From: an uncultured Lachnospiraceae bacterium
GTDB taxonomy: Bacteria > Bacillota > Clostridia > Lachnospirales > Lachnospiraceae
Length of the DNA stretch: 64,000 nt
Assembly (NCBI GenBank): GCA_948794795.1
Contig: CAQGLR010000010.1
Location: 1 to 64,000 of the forward strand
Direction of reading: 5' to 3'
This document shows, piece by piece, positions 43,333 through 51,557 of the stretch. Every line of letters begins with the position of its first letter. Position 1 is the first letter of the stretch. The translations under genes and the position numbers were made by a program. The notes beneath the pieces are model-generated. The model had not been told where the DNA came from and did no database searches. It worked only from the letters and a program-made list of their open reading frames with translations.

Positions 43333-43404
43333 TTGCGTACTAGCAAAAAATAATTGCGTATTTGCAAAATAACGCTTGACAAGTTGCGTATTCGCAATTA
43401 TAAT
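43333..43404 (+). promoter_or_regulatory. Early phage promoter with three repressor operator copies
   Basis: Three 14-bp elements of the form TTGCGTAYTNGCAA occur at 43333-43346, 43354-43367 and 43384-43397, starting 21 and 30 bp apart. The third fills the 17-bp spacer of a consensus promoter with TTGACA (43376-43381) and TATAAT (43399-43404) pointing to the early genes. Binding there would block RNA polymerase; the first two would cover the leftward repressor promoter. Confidence 0.85.
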
Positions 43405-43546
43405 GATTCTAGGGTTAAAAGTAGCCCTAATCAAAAATAACATATCTTAGAGTTTTTCGCAATCTAAAGCAGCCGTTCGGCTGGCGGAAACCAACCGCAT
43501 AATCTTGCGCAAACGAAACTATTTGATTTTATGGGAGGTTTATGAA

Positions 43547-43837
43547 ATGAAACAAAACCCAGCAAATGAAACTGTAAACGAAACTGTTGTAAAAGACATG
43601 ATGTGGAAATTTCTTATGGATGGTGGTCAAAAGGAAAATATTCCTGCATTGAAAGAATATGTATATGACTTAATCAAAATGACAACACAAAAATCAGCAG
43701 GTCAAAATGAGAAACTCCAAGCGAAGGGGCATATAGACTGGAAAGAATTGGATATGACACTTATGTCAATAGTTATAGAGGCGACTTGTCTTGTTTTATC
43801 TGGAAAATTAGACGGACTGGAGGACAAGCCAGAATGA
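43547..43837 (+). CDS. Early phage protein of unknown function
   Basis: A 96-aa acidic protein. The first gene after the early promoter; the ATG at 43547 follows GGGAGG at eight bases, while upstream in-frame starts lack a site. The leader 43440-43546 can fold (CAGCCGTTCGGCTG near 43469 and complementary ends around 43451-43520). No family recognised. It overlaps the next gene by four bases (ATGA). Confidence 0.65.
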   Translation: MKQNPANETVNETVVKDMMWKFLMDGGQKENIPALKEYVYDLIKMTTQKSAGQNEKLQAKGHIDWKELDMTLMSIVIEATCLVLSGKLDGLEDKPE

Positions 43838-44082
43838 GGACATTGTATGAATTATGCAGTATGGAATCAGACTTTGAAATGTGGCTTTCAGTATATTTAG
43901 AAGCCCTCAAAAAGCACAATGATAACATGCGTAATGAAAAGGATATTTTCAAGCTTAAAGATATTTTAAAAACACTCAATAGTTTAGAGCATGAACTGGA
44001 TAAGCATAAAAAGCTGCTAGAAGAAGCAGCAGATAAACTTGATGACAAAAAAACAGAAAGATTGAGGCAAGAAACATTTTAA
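43834..44082 (+). CDS. Early phage coiled-coil protein
   Basis: An 82-aa, highly charged helical protein (LKDILKTLNSLEHELDKHKK, LLEEAADKLDDKK) predicted to be coiled coil. It begins at ATG overlapping the preceding stop and has GGAGG 12 bases upstream. Function unknown; in Mu-like phages this slot holds small regulators. Confidence 0.6.
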   Translation: MRTLYELCSMESDFEMWLSVYLEALKKHNDNMRNEKDIFKLKDILKTLNSLEHELDKHKKLLEEAADKLDDKKTERLRQETF

Positions 44083-44113
44083 ATATAGAATAAACAGTTG
44101 GGCGGTGATGTAT

Positions 44114-44311
44114 ATGGGTGCTAAGAGACTGGGTTATACAGAACTTGGCAAACAAATTAAGAAAAGGCTAATCGACAAAGATATGACAGCCAGACAGCTT
44201 GCAGATGCGCTTGGCATTACACCACAGTACATGAACAAAATTCTGCATGGTGAGCGCAGTGGTGAAAAGTACATTAAAGAGATAAAAAGAATACTGGATA
44301 TAGCTGCATAA
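44114..44311 (+). CDS. Small XRE-type HTH protein (Ner-like position)
   Basis: A 65-aa DNA-binding protein that is little more than one helix-turn-helix (KDMTARQLADALGITPQYMN, KILHGERSG). It lies directly before the transposase gene, where Mu has ner, a second repressor of early transcription. The ATG at 44114 follows GGCGGTG; two upstream in-frame starts at 44105 and 44108 are possible. Confidence 0.8.
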   Translation: MGAKRLGYTELGKQIKKRLIDKDMTARQLADALGITPQYMNKILHGERSGEKYIKEIKRILDIAA

Positions 44312-44324
44312 GGGAGGTGGAAGG

Positions 44325-46406
44325 ATGTCTGGGGAGCATGTCACACTTGATGAAGCTGCCGAACTAGAGGGCATAGGATATGAAACTATAAAAAAGAGAG
44401 TCCAAAGAGCACCAGAAAAGTATCATATTATAATGAAACAGCGTGAAACTGGTGGTAAAGAACTTACAATGATTGCAGTGTCCAGCCTGTCTAAGAAAGC
44501 AAGGACGGCATGGAAAGAAAGGCAGAGGCTAAAAGCTGTTGCTGAAAGTCCAGGTATCCAGAAAGAAGAGCCAGAAGGTCTAGAAACTCCGTGGTATGTT
44601 AATGAGGATGTGGACTATTTTATTGAAAACCATAAAAAAGAATGGTATAAGGCAATGGAACTTGGCAATATAGTCCGTGAGTTTCTGGATTATGACGAAC
44701 GTGGACGGACGGAATATGCAGAAAGCTTTGCGCAGGAAAGGCTAGGAAAAGGAAAGCGGACGCTGTACCGTTATGCTAAGTCGTACATGGAAGCTATGGC
44801 ATGGGCTGACAAGATGCATAAAAAAGATGGCGTAAATTATGACTTTTATAAAGTCCTCTGTCTATGCAGGAAACCAAAAGAAGCAGGAACATTCCCAAGC
44901 TTTACGCCAGAAGTCAGACAGGCAATTAAAAACATCTGGTTTAATGAAGAGTTTGCACAGAACCAGGGAACAAAAGAAATGCTTTACGCTAAGCTGGAAG
45001 TTTTGAAAAATACGTACCAGTGGAAGAAAATACCATCTTATCCGTCGGTTGTAAGATATATTAACTACCTGATGGAAGATGAACACATGAGAAATGCGTG
45101 GTATCTGGCAAGCAGGGGTGAGCGTGAATATAAGAACAAGGTCATGGTTAAAGGTGAACGAAGTACTAAAGACCTGAAAGTCATGGAAGTAGTCATGGGT
45201 GATGAACATACATTTGACTGCTGGGTTGCCTACACGCATCCAAACGGAAAAGTAACAGCCATTAAACCACGCCTTGTAGCATGGATTGACATTAAAAGCC
45301 GCATGGTATTAGGGAGTGTTATGTGCAAGGATGCCAATAGTGACACCCTTAAAGAATCGTTATTACAACTTATCTACCGTGATGCAGGGAGTGTACCCAG
45401 ATATATATATATTGACAATGGCAAGGACTATACATCAAAGGAAATGACAGGCTCTGACGAATTTGATTTTGATGATGTTACAAAGGGCTTTTACAGGTCT
45501 GTTGGTATTGAGGATTTCCACAGGGCGTTGCCGTATTATCCATGGACAAAGGGTAATATAGAGCGGTTTTTTAGAACGGTATGTGACCAGTTCAGCAGGT
45601 GGTTTGCAAGTTACACAGGCACACTAACAGGCTCTAAGACATTAGCAAAAATAGATAAGGATATCAATGGGATGCTTGAGCGTGGAGAACTTTTTACGCT
45701 GGAAGAGTTTTATGGGAAGTGGATGGACTGGCTTAATAATGTATATGTAGTAAAACAGCACAGCGGTTTAAAAAAACAGGGTGAAGAATTTACAACACCT
45801 ATAGGATGTTTTGAAAATGCAGAAAAGTACATTAAACCAGCACCGCCAAAAAGCCAGGCAACAGTGCTTATGCTAAAATCCGAAAGATGTTATGTACGCA
45901 ATGTAGGCATTAAATTTGCAGGGCTTACTTACAGGTCAGATGATTTGTGTATGCTTATAGGAAGTTATGCAGATATCAAGTATGACCCTCACGACATGGG
46001 TACTATATATATATTCCAGAAGGGTAAACAGGTATGTGAAGCATATGCACAAGAATTTTTGGACTTTACATCTGAAAACGGTGTAGAACAGAAAGCATTA
46101 AAAGAGCATTTTGCAATGCAGAAAAAACAGCTTAAGAGGGACAAAGAAATTGCTAAAGAAGCAAGTATTCCTTTTACTGAAATAAATGATCAGTACGCAG
46201 GGCATAACGAAGTTGTTGGAGGTACATGGAAAAAAACTCCAAAAAAGAAAAAGACAGGCAATGTAATATCAATGCCAGAGGACAATACATACCGGAATGG
46301 TTTCCGCGTAAAGAAAACAGAAACAAAAGAACAAGAAGCAGAAGAAGAAAACAACTATATAAGCAGGAAAGCAGAAGAAGCCCTTGAGGTACTCAGGGCG
46401 TTATGA
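44325..46406 (+). CDS. Mu-like DDE transposase (MuA type)
   Basis: A 693-aa transposase that would integrate and replicate the phage. The N-terminus (HVTLDEAAELEGIGYETIKK) resembles the Mu Ibeta/winged-helix DNA-binding domain. The catalytic core has the first Asp in VMGDEHTFDCWVA, the second in YIYIDNGKDYTSKEM and the Glu in WTKGNIERFFRTVCDQF. The C-terminal part holds a beta-barrel-like segment and a basic tail that in MuA contacts MuB. Length is close to MuA (663 aa). Confidence 0.93.
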   Translation: MSGEHVTLDEAAELEGIGYETIKKRVQRAPEKYHIIMKQRETGGKELTMIAVSSLSKKARTAWKERQRLKAVAESPGIQKEEPEGLETPWYVNEDVDYFIENHKKEWYKAMELGNIVREFLDYDERGRTEYAESFAQERLGKGKRTLYRYAKSYMEAMAWADKMHKKDGVNYDFYKVLCLCRKPKEAGTFPSFTPEVRQAIKNIWFNEEFAQNQGTKEMLYAKLEVLKNTYQWKKIPSYPSVVRYINYLMEDEHMRNAWYLASRGEREYKNKVMVKGERSTKDLKVMEVVMGDEHTFDCWVAYTHPNGKVTAIKPRLVAWIDIKSRMVLGSVMCKDANSDTLKESLLQLIYRDAGSVPRYIYIDNGKDYTSKEMTGSDEFDFDDVTKGFYRSVGIEDFHRALPYYPWTKGNIERFFRTVCDQFSRWFASYTGTLTGSKTLAKIDKDINGMLERGELFTLEEFYGKWMDWLNNVYVVKQHSGLKKQGEEFTTPIGCFENAEKYIKPAPPKSQATVLMLKSERCYVRNVGIKFAGLTYRSDDLCMLIGSYADIKYDPHDMGTIYIFQKGKQVCEAYAQEFLDFTSENGVEQKALKEHFAMQKKQLKRDKEIAKEASIPFTEINDQYAGHNEVVGGTWKKTPKKKKTGNVISMPEDNTYRNGFRVKKTETKEQEAEEENNYISRKAEEALEVLRAL

Positions 46407-46445
46407 CATAACTTGCTGGCAAAGCATGGAAAGGATGGTAACAAT

Positions 46446-47423
46446 ATGGGAGCGGAGGTATTAAACACTTATACACTGGAAAAAACACTTAGTGAAAAGG
46501 TACTTGGGATTATTGCAGAAACAGGAATGACAAAAGCAGAACTGGCAATCCAAATCAATTATTCAAGGAGTGCTGTAAGCCAGTATCTCAGAGGGAAATA
46601 CAGTTCAGACCCTGCTGACATTGAAGAAGCCCTTGCAGGGTTTGTTAAGGAGCATGAAGCTAAAATACAGGCAGATAATCCGGATGCAAAGGAAAATACA
46701 GTGCCATTTTTAAAACCTAAAATCCAGTATTTTGAATCAAGGGATTTTTTACAGACCATAGGGGTATGCAGGTCATGCCAGGAAGACATGGCACTTGGGA
46801 TAATTGTTGCAAAGTCAGGATACGGGAAAACACATACGCTGAAAAAGTATGCAAAGATGCCAAGGGTAGCGTATATAGAATGTGATGATACAATGGCTTG
46901 CCGTGACCTTGTAGAAGCTATAGAAAACCAGATAGGTATGCCAAAAGGGTCAGGCGGCACAATCTGGCGCAGGGTAAACCGCATAAGGGATTTCTTCAAT
47001 GCAAATGAGGGGTATCTGCTTATTATTGACGAAGCAGACAAGCTGATGAATAAGTATACGCTTAAGAAGATGGAAATTATCAGGGGGATATTTGACCAGT
47101 CAGATGTAGGGATAGTCATTGCAGGAGAGCCAAGGCTTGAAACGGAGATTAAAACTAACCTTGTACGGTTTGCCAACCGTATGGACTTTTATTATAAGCT
47201 TAAAGGGCTTAGCGCACAGGAAGTTAAAGACTACCTTGAAGGTTATGACATTGATGAACCTGCAATGGCAGAGTTTATAAGCAGGGCACAGAACACACAG
47301 ACAGGCTGTTTCAGGCTGCTTGACAGGACACTTAACAACGTATTGCGTATACTTAAGGACAGTGGCAAGACAAAAGTAACAATGAAAGTCATAAGCCAGG
47401 CATCAAGCATGATGATGCCATAA
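46446..47423 (+). CDS. MuB-like AAA+ target-selection ATPase
   Basis: A 325-aa protein. An N-terminal HTH (GMTKAELAIQINYSRSAVSQ, YLRGK) is followed by an AAA+ core with Walker A AKSGYGKTHT and Walker B LLIIDEADKL, and sensor-like VIAGEPRLE. MuB is known to coat target DNA, activate MuA and give immunity to self-insertion. The start at 46446 follows AAGGATGG; a longer TTG-initiated frame adds 11 residues. The gene follows the transposase by 39 bp. Confidence 0.92.
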   Translation: MGAEVLNTYTLEKTLSEKVLGIIAETGMTKAELAIQINYSRSAVSQYLRGKYSSDPADIEEALAGFVKEHEAKIQADNPDAKENTVPFLKPKIQYFESRDFLQTIGVCRSCQEDMALGIIVAKSGYGKTHTLKKYAKMPRVAYIECDDTMACRDLVEAIENQIGMPKGSGGTIWRRVNRIRDFFNANEGYLLIIDEADKLMNKYTLKKMEIIRGIFDQSDVGIVIAGEPRLETEIKTNLVRFANRMDFYYKLKGLSAQEVKDYLEGYDIDEPAMAEFISRAQNTQTGCFRLLDRTLNNVLRILKDSGKTKVTMKVISQASSMMMP

Positions 47424-47451
47424 AAGAATTTAAGTAAAGGAGGTGGTGCAG

Positions 47452-47874
47452 GTGGCTACATCAACCATAAAGACTATATGGGGTCTTGCTAAATGCAAGG
47501 AGCTGATGCTTACGGATGACGAACTGAACTGGCTGGTTGCCGCCCATACAGGCAAGGACAGCATAAGAAAGTTAAGCCAGAAAGAAATTAAACTTGTAAT
47601 AGGGGTACTTGTCAATATGAAGCGTTCCGCAACCAGGAGTGGAAAGCGTGCCAGACAGGCTTCTGGCAATGCTGGGACTGAAAACCAGAGACGTAAAATA
47701 TATAAGCTTGCACAAGCTCTTGGCTGGCAGGATGAATCAAAAGTTAATGGGATGTGCAAAAGGATGTTTAGTATAGACTGCGTGGAATGGTTGGACCACA
47801 AACAATGCCAGAAGCTGATAGAGGCACTTAAAGCCATGACAGAAAGGCAGGTACCTGACAAGGAGGGGAACTGA
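47452..47874 (+). CDS. GemA/gp16-like regulatory protein (DUF1018)
   Basis: A 140-aa protein matching the Mu gp16/GemA family: IKTIWGLAKCKELMLTDDEL, LNWLVAAHTGKDSIRKLSQK, and a second half with WQDESKVNGMCKRMF. GemA in Mu affects host gyrase and gene expression. I chose GTG at 47452, eight bases after AAAGGAGG. It overlaps the next gene by one base (TGATG). Confidence 0.8.
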   Translation: MATSTIKTIWGLAKCKELMLTDDELNWLVAAHTGKDSIRKLSQKEIKLVIGVLVNMKRSATRSGKRARQASGNAGTENQRRKIYKLAQALGWQDESKVNGMCKRMFSIDCVEWLDHKQCQKLIEALKAMTERQVPDKEGN

Positions 47875-48113
47875 TGAAAGACTGCAAGATTGAACTGGAG
47901 CTGAAAGGTGGGGAAGTTAAACTAAAAGCAGAACATGCTGGCGTAGTAGAAATGGCTATAATGTGCGGAGCTTTGCAGCAATTTACAGGGCTTGCAGCAT
48001 ACAGGGCAGGACAGCCGCTTGATGAAATGAAAACCTATCTGCTTGATATACACCTGTCTGCCATGGAAACACTTACAGCACAAACCAGGAAGGAGGACAG
48101 AAATGAGGGGTAA
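47874..48113 (+). CDS. Small phage protein of unknown function
   Basis: A 79-aa protein with a short beta-rich start (IELELKGGEVKLKAEHAG) followed by helices. It overlaps GemA at its start and the AbrB-like gene at its end. No family recognised. Confidence 0.65.
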   Translation: MKDCKIELELKGGEVKLKAEHAGVVEMAIMCGALQQFTGLAAYRAGQPLDEMKTYLLDIHLSAMETLTAQTRKEDRNEG

Positions 48114-48393
48114 TTATAAGAAACTGTCAAAAAACGGCTGTGTAAGCATACCAGTATCAGTAAGGAGGGAAATAGGGCTTGAAAGTGGCGACCCTGTAGA
48201 AATTTCTCTTGGCGGGGATGGTACGCTTATGCTTAAAGCATATACACCAAGATGCGTTTTTTGTGGTACAACAGAAAGAGTCAGGAAAGTTTACGGCAAA
48301 GGCATATGCTTTGGTTGTACAAAAATGGCAGTACAGGTAATGGAAGGAGGAAAACAAACAAATGGGAAATCCAATGTACCAGTTAATGGATGA
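48103..48393 (+). CDS. AbrB-like DNA-binding protein with C-terminal zinc ribbon
   Basis: A 96-aa protein. Residues 1-50 form a SpoVT/AbrB swapped-hairpin domain (KLSKNGCVSIPVSVRREIGL, ESGDPVEI). Residues 50-80 hold four cysteines as CVFCG and CFGC, a compact zinc ribbon. The ATG at 48103 follows AGGAGG and overlaps the preceding gene. Likely a phage regulator of transition from early to middle expression, by inference. Confidence 0.85.
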   Translation: MRGNYKKLSKNGCVSIPVSVRREIGLESGDPVEISLGGDGTLMLKAYTPRCVFCGTTERVRKVYGKGICFGCTKMAVQVMEGGKQTNGKSNVPVNG

Positions 48394-49045
48394 CAAGCAG
48401 CTTGTAGCAGAGGCGGTAAAGCTTGACAAGGAACAGAAGCAAGGCAGGCACAGGCTTGACATTGTAAAGGCGGAGATACAGGCAAGGGGGCTAAGGGTTA
48501 TTGAGGACTGTAATATAAGATACATCAAATACACAGCACCAGAGGGAAGTGTAGCTGTTACAGATACACAAAGCCTTGATGTGTTAAATGTGGATAAACT
48601 TAAAGGGCTGATTACAGAAGGGGTCTGGAAGCAGAATGTGACAGAAACAACAAAGACAGACTATAAGTATAAGCCAATGCTTGAACGTGTCCTTAAGGCT
48701 ATATTTACTGGGGATTATACTTTTGAATATACACTTGAAGAATTTGTTGGAAACCAGATGTCTGTAAAACCAGATGCAAAGCAGAAAAAGCTTTTACTTA
48801 AAAAGCTTAAGGGTGATTATGCCAAAGACAGGAACACGTTAGCCAGTATGTTTAACGCAGAGGGAAGTACAGTCCCTGATTATGACGTTGACCTCTGGTA
48901 TATCTACAAGATTAAAAACGGTGAACTTATAAAGGCAGTCTTTCCAGAGGAGTTTTTACAGCAAACCATAGAAGAAGTTAAAAAGTGCCTTATAGTTGAT
49001 ACTAAGACAGGCATTACCATTGATTATGATAAGGAGGATATGTAA
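48362..49045 (+). CDS. Phage early-region protein of unknown function
   Basis: A 227-aa, charged protein with long helices (DDKQLVAEAVKLDKEQKQGR) followed by a short beta region (NIRYIKYTAPEGSVAV). In Mu this interval holds gam, the DNA-end-binding host-nuclease inhibitor, and the size and helical start are compatible, but I see no diagnostic Gam motif. It overlaps both neighbours slightly. Confidence 0.7.
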   Translation: MGNPMYQLMDDKQLVAEAVKLDKEQKQGRHRLDIVKAEIQARGLRVIEDCNIRYIKYTAPEGSVAVTDTQSLDVLNVDKLKGLITEGVWKQNVTETTKTDYKYKPMLERVLKAIFTGDYTFEYTLEEFVGNQMSVKPDAKQKKLLLKKLKGDYAKDRNTLASMFNAEGSTVPDYDVDLWYIYKIKNGELIKAVFPEEFLQQTIEEVKKCLIVDTKTGITIDYDKEDM

Positions 49046-49218
49046 TGGAAGATATTTCAAGCGAAGCAAAAAAGGCACACCTGCAAGAACCAGAAAAGCC
49101 TGTAGATGCAATGACAGAAGAAGAGGCTGCATTATTCCGTAAGTCATTTGATGCTGACATGATGGGGTTTGATGGCAGGGAAGGCATTGATGCAAAGGAG
49201 GATGAAGATGGCAACTAA
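49045..49218 (+). CDS. Small acidic phage protein
   Basis: A 57-aa protein, MEDISSEAKKAHLQEP..., with 17 acidic residues. It has AAGGAGG eight bases before its ATG, starts at the stop of the preceding gene (TAATG), and its end overlaps the amidase start by eleven bases. Such tight packing argues it is real. No function known. Confidence 0.7.
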   Translation: MEDISSEAKKAHLQEPEKPVDAMTEEEAALFRKSFDADMMGFDGREGIDAKEDEDGN

Positions 49219-49939
49219 ACCAGAGATACATAAAATGATTACGAAAGTAAATTTTACAGATGCTGGCAGGGACAAAGGACAGATTAAGTATCTGGTAAAA
49301 CATTATGTAGGTGCTACTGGCGGTGCAGAGGCAAACTGCAGTTATTTTAAAAATACTTACAGGGGTGCTTCTGCACATTACTTTGTTGGACATAACGGTG
49401 AAATATGGCAATGCGTAAAAGATGAAGACATTGCATGGCACTGTGGGGCAGCATCGTATAAACATAAAGAGTGCAGGAACAGTAATTCCATAGGCGTAGA
49501 GCTTTGTGTTAAAAAAGACAAAGACGGCAGATGGTACTACACGGATAAAACGATGCAGGGTGCTGTACTTTTATTTAGCTATCTTATGGATAAGTATAAT
49601 ATTGATGTAAGCCATGTACTCAGGCATTATGATGTCACAGGCAAGATTTGTGGTGAACCAGATGTGCGGCTAGAAAACTATGTCTGGAATAAGTTTAAAA
49701 AAGACATTGCTTCATATGGCAGGACAGCCACAACAAACATACCATTTAAAATCAAGACAACCTGTGATTTCCTTAATATCAGGGCAGGTGCAGGGACAGG
49801 TTATAATGTGACAGGAAAAATACAAGAGAAAGAAGGCTGCAAGAAAAAGCACACCATTGTAAAGACAAGTAATGGATGGGGCAAGCTAAAGAATGGAAAA
49901 GGCTGGATATCATTAGCATATACAAAGATAGTGGATTAG
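49208..49939 (+). CDS. N-acetylmuramoyl-L-alanine amidase endolysin (amidase_2 + SH3b)
   Basis: A 243-aa cell-wall hydrolase. Residues 1-150 are an amidase_2 domain: KYLVKHYVGATGG (first His ligand), SAHYFVGHNGEIWQCV, IAWHCGA, and VLRHYDVTGKICGEPD (second His and later Cys ligand). A C-terminal SH3b cell-wall-binding domain (CDFLNIRAGAGTGYNVTGKI, KTSNGWGKLKNGKGWISLAY) follows. The ATG at 49208 is six bases after AAGGAGG. It lies before mor, while in Mu the lysin is after it. Confidence 0.92.
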   Translation: MATKPEIHKMITKVNFTDAGRDKGQIKYLVKHYVGATGGAEANCSYFKNTYRGASAHYFVGHNGEIWQCVKDEDIAWHCGAASYKHKECRNSNSIGVELCVKKDKDGRWYYTDKTMQGAVLLFSYLMDKYNIDVSHVLRHYDVTGKICGEPDVRLENYVWNKFKKDIASYGRTATTNIPFKIKTTCDFLNIRAGAGTGYNVTGKIQEKEGCKKKHTIVKTSNGWGKLKNGKGWISLAYTKIVD

Positions 49940-49950
49940 GATGGGAAAGG

Positions 49951-50286
49951 ATGGTTGCCGTGGACGAAAAACTGCTTAACGAACTGATAGATGATACTAC
50001 AATATACGATATAAATGAACGCTACAGGGAAATTGCCAGGCTGATTGGTATCAGGAATTTTACGTTGTTAAGCAATTATGCAAGAGGTGACGAACTGTAT
50101 TTCCCAAAAGCTGAAAGTGTACTTATGCCAGCAAGGAACAGAAAAATTAAACAGGAATTTAACGGCTTTAACAGCAGGGAGCTTGCAGAAAAGTACAACC
50201 TCACGGTAAAGCAGATACACGGCATTGTAAAATATGAACATCCAGCCGGGCAAATATCCCTTGAGGACTGGACTAATAATAATTAA
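49951..50286 (+). CDS. Mor/C-type transcription activator
   Basis: A 111-aa protein of the Mor family, which in Mu activates the middle promoter and, as the related C protein, the late promoters. The N-terminal part (LNELIDDTTIYDINERYREI) is followed by the glycine-containing dimer segment and a C-terminal HTH (FNGFNSRELAEKYNLTVKQI, HGIVK). Start chosen at 49951; an in-frame GTG at 49960 is possible. It is the last gene before a 200-bp control region. Confidence 0.85.
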   Translation: MVAVDEKLLNELIDDTTIYDINERYREIARLIGIRNFTLLSNYARGDELYFPKAESVLMPARNRKIKQEFNGFNSRELAEKYNLTVKQIHGIVKYEHPAGQISLEDWTNNN

Positions 50287-50295
50287 ATAAAGCGT

Positions 50296-50430
50296 TTTAA
50301 GGATAAATCCTCGGAAGTGTTTTCTATTTTTAGAAAATCTTACGGGGGTTTTGTTTTCTTTTTCCCGGGAAACATTTTCGGGGAATATTTCCGGGAAGTA
50401 TTTCCCCTAAACATTTCCAGTGGCAGATAA
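50296..50430. promoter_or_regulatory. Tandem TTTCC/GGGAA elements between mor and the holin gene
   Basis: The gap contains AGGATAAATCCT, TTTTCTATTTTTAGAAAA, and then the perfect palindrome TTTCCCGGGAAA (50361-50372), followed by TTTTCGGGGAAT, TTTCCGGGAAGT, TTTCCCCTAAAC and TTTCC at 13-15 bp steps to about 50418. This looks like a multi-site protein-binding region and may hold the middle/late promoter controlled by Mor. Inference. Confidence 0.55.
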
Positions 50431-50431
50431 T

Positions 50432-50470
50432 AAAATGAGTATGTAAACCAGATTACATACTCATTTTTAA
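50432..50470 (+). terminator. Terminator before the holin gene
   Basis: A stem of at least 12 perfect pairs (ATGAGTATGTAA with TTACATACTCAT, extended by AAA/TTT) closes a 6-nt loop and ends in a T run. It lies 19 bp before the holin start codon, so the following operon needs its own promoter or antitermination. Confidence 0.85.
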
Positions 50471-50488
50471 TAATGGAGGGTATTTACT

Positions 50489-50827
50489 ATGACAGAGATT
50501 CTTGCAAAAATTGGAGGAGCAGAGGAAGTTGCAACACTGGCTGGCATCATCATGGCATTTATTGGCGTATGTGCTTTTTTTACAACCGTTGTCACGGAGG
50601 GGTTAAAAAGTATCAGGGCAATTAACAGGATGCCTACAAAGCTTGTCTGTTACATTGTGGCACTGGTTATTACGCCCCTGGTATTTGTTGCGGCAATGGC
50701 ATATATGGACCAGCCTGCAGAGTGGTTCATGGTGTTTGCTTCATTCCTTGCTTCATTTGTTGTGGCAAAGGTCAGCATGTCAGGATGGGATGATATAGCA
50801 GAACTTACAACACGGCTTATCAGGTAG
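50489..50827 (+). CDS. Putative holin
   Basis: A 112-aa membrane protein with three hydrophobic segments (IIMAFIGVCAFFTTVV, LVCYIVALVITPLVFVAAMA, WFMVFASFLASFVVAKV). Size, topology and position near the endolysin and membrane coiled-coil gene suggest a holin that permeabilises the membrane. It begins at ATG after GGAGG. Confidence 0.75.
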   Translation: MTEILAKIGGAEEVATLAGIIMAFIGVCAFFTTVVTEGLKSIRAINRMPTKLVCYIVALVITPLVFVAAMAYMDQPAEWFMVFASFLASFVVAKVSMSGWDDIAELTTRLIR

Positions 50828-50837
50828 GGGTGGTTTT

Positions 50838-51230
50838 ATGGATTATATAATCACTTTTTCTGACGTGATGGCGGCAATCCTTACACTTGGCGTTGGTGCT
50901 ATGGGATTTTTTTTGAAACACTGGTTTGATGGTGTGGAACAGCACAGCAGGGAAACCCAGGAAAAAATTGAACAAGGAAATGAGACAATACAGGAACGCA
51001 TTGACAAAAATAATGAAAAAGTAAATGAACGTATTGACAAGCTGGAAGAGAAAACAGATAAGGACATTGAACATATCAAACAGGAAATCAATGATATTAA
51101 AGGTGATTTTGCTACAACATTTGTGCTCAGGGAAGATTTTTTCAGGAGCATGAACGGGGTTGAGGACAGGATTAAAAGCATAGACCAAAAGATTGACAGG
51201 CTGCTTTTAAACACAGAAAACAATAAGTGA
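50838..51230 (+). CDS. Membrane-anchored coiled-coil phage protein (DUF2730-like position)
   Basis: A 130-aa protein with one N-terminal membrane helix (DVMAAILTLGVGAMGFFLK) and a long heptad region (QEKIEQGNETIQERIDKNNE, KVNERIDKLEEKTDK). Mu has a similar gene (gp25, DUF2730) just before the terminase genes; a spanin-like role is another option. RBS GGGG overlaps a weak site. Confidence 0.65.
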   Translation: MDYIITFSDVMAAILTLGVGAMGFFLKHWFDGVEQHSRETQEKIEQGNETIQERIDKNNEKVNERIDKLEEKTDKDIEHIKQEINDIKGDFATTFVLREDFFRSMNGVEDRIKSIDQKIDRLLLNTENNK

Positions 51231-51242
51231 GGTGAGTGGGGC

Positions 51243-51557
51243 ATGACGGAAACTGAACAGGCAGAAATAAGCCAGAATAAGGCAATCAGGGGATATATAA
51301 TAAGGTGTCTTGTAAAAGGGTATAACAATACAGCACTTGCAAGGCAGGTTTCTAATTCCATGATGGCAGCAGAGCTTATCATATCCCCTGACATAAGCAA
51401 ATATTTAAACTACCTTGAAGGGGCAGGATATATTGAATTTACAGATAAAAAAGTGACTGCCTATACAGCATATGCAAATGACGCAGTAATAAGGCTTACA
51501 AAGGCAGGTATAGACCTTGCGGAAGGCACAGTTGAAGATTTAGGGGTTGGTGTCTGA
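51243..51557 (+). CDS. Phage winged-helix-like protein (gp26-like position)
   Basis: A 104-aa protein with a predicted winged helix (NTALARQVSNSMMAAELIIS, PDISKYLNYLEGAGYIEF). It lies where Mu has gp26, whose role is unknown, and overlaps the gp27-like gene by one base. Confidence 0.65.
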   Translation: MTETEQAEISQNKAIRGYIIRCLVKGYNNTALARQVSNSMMAAELIISPDISKYLNYLEGAGYIEFTDKKVTAYTAYANDAVIRLTKAGIDLAEGTVEDLGVGV

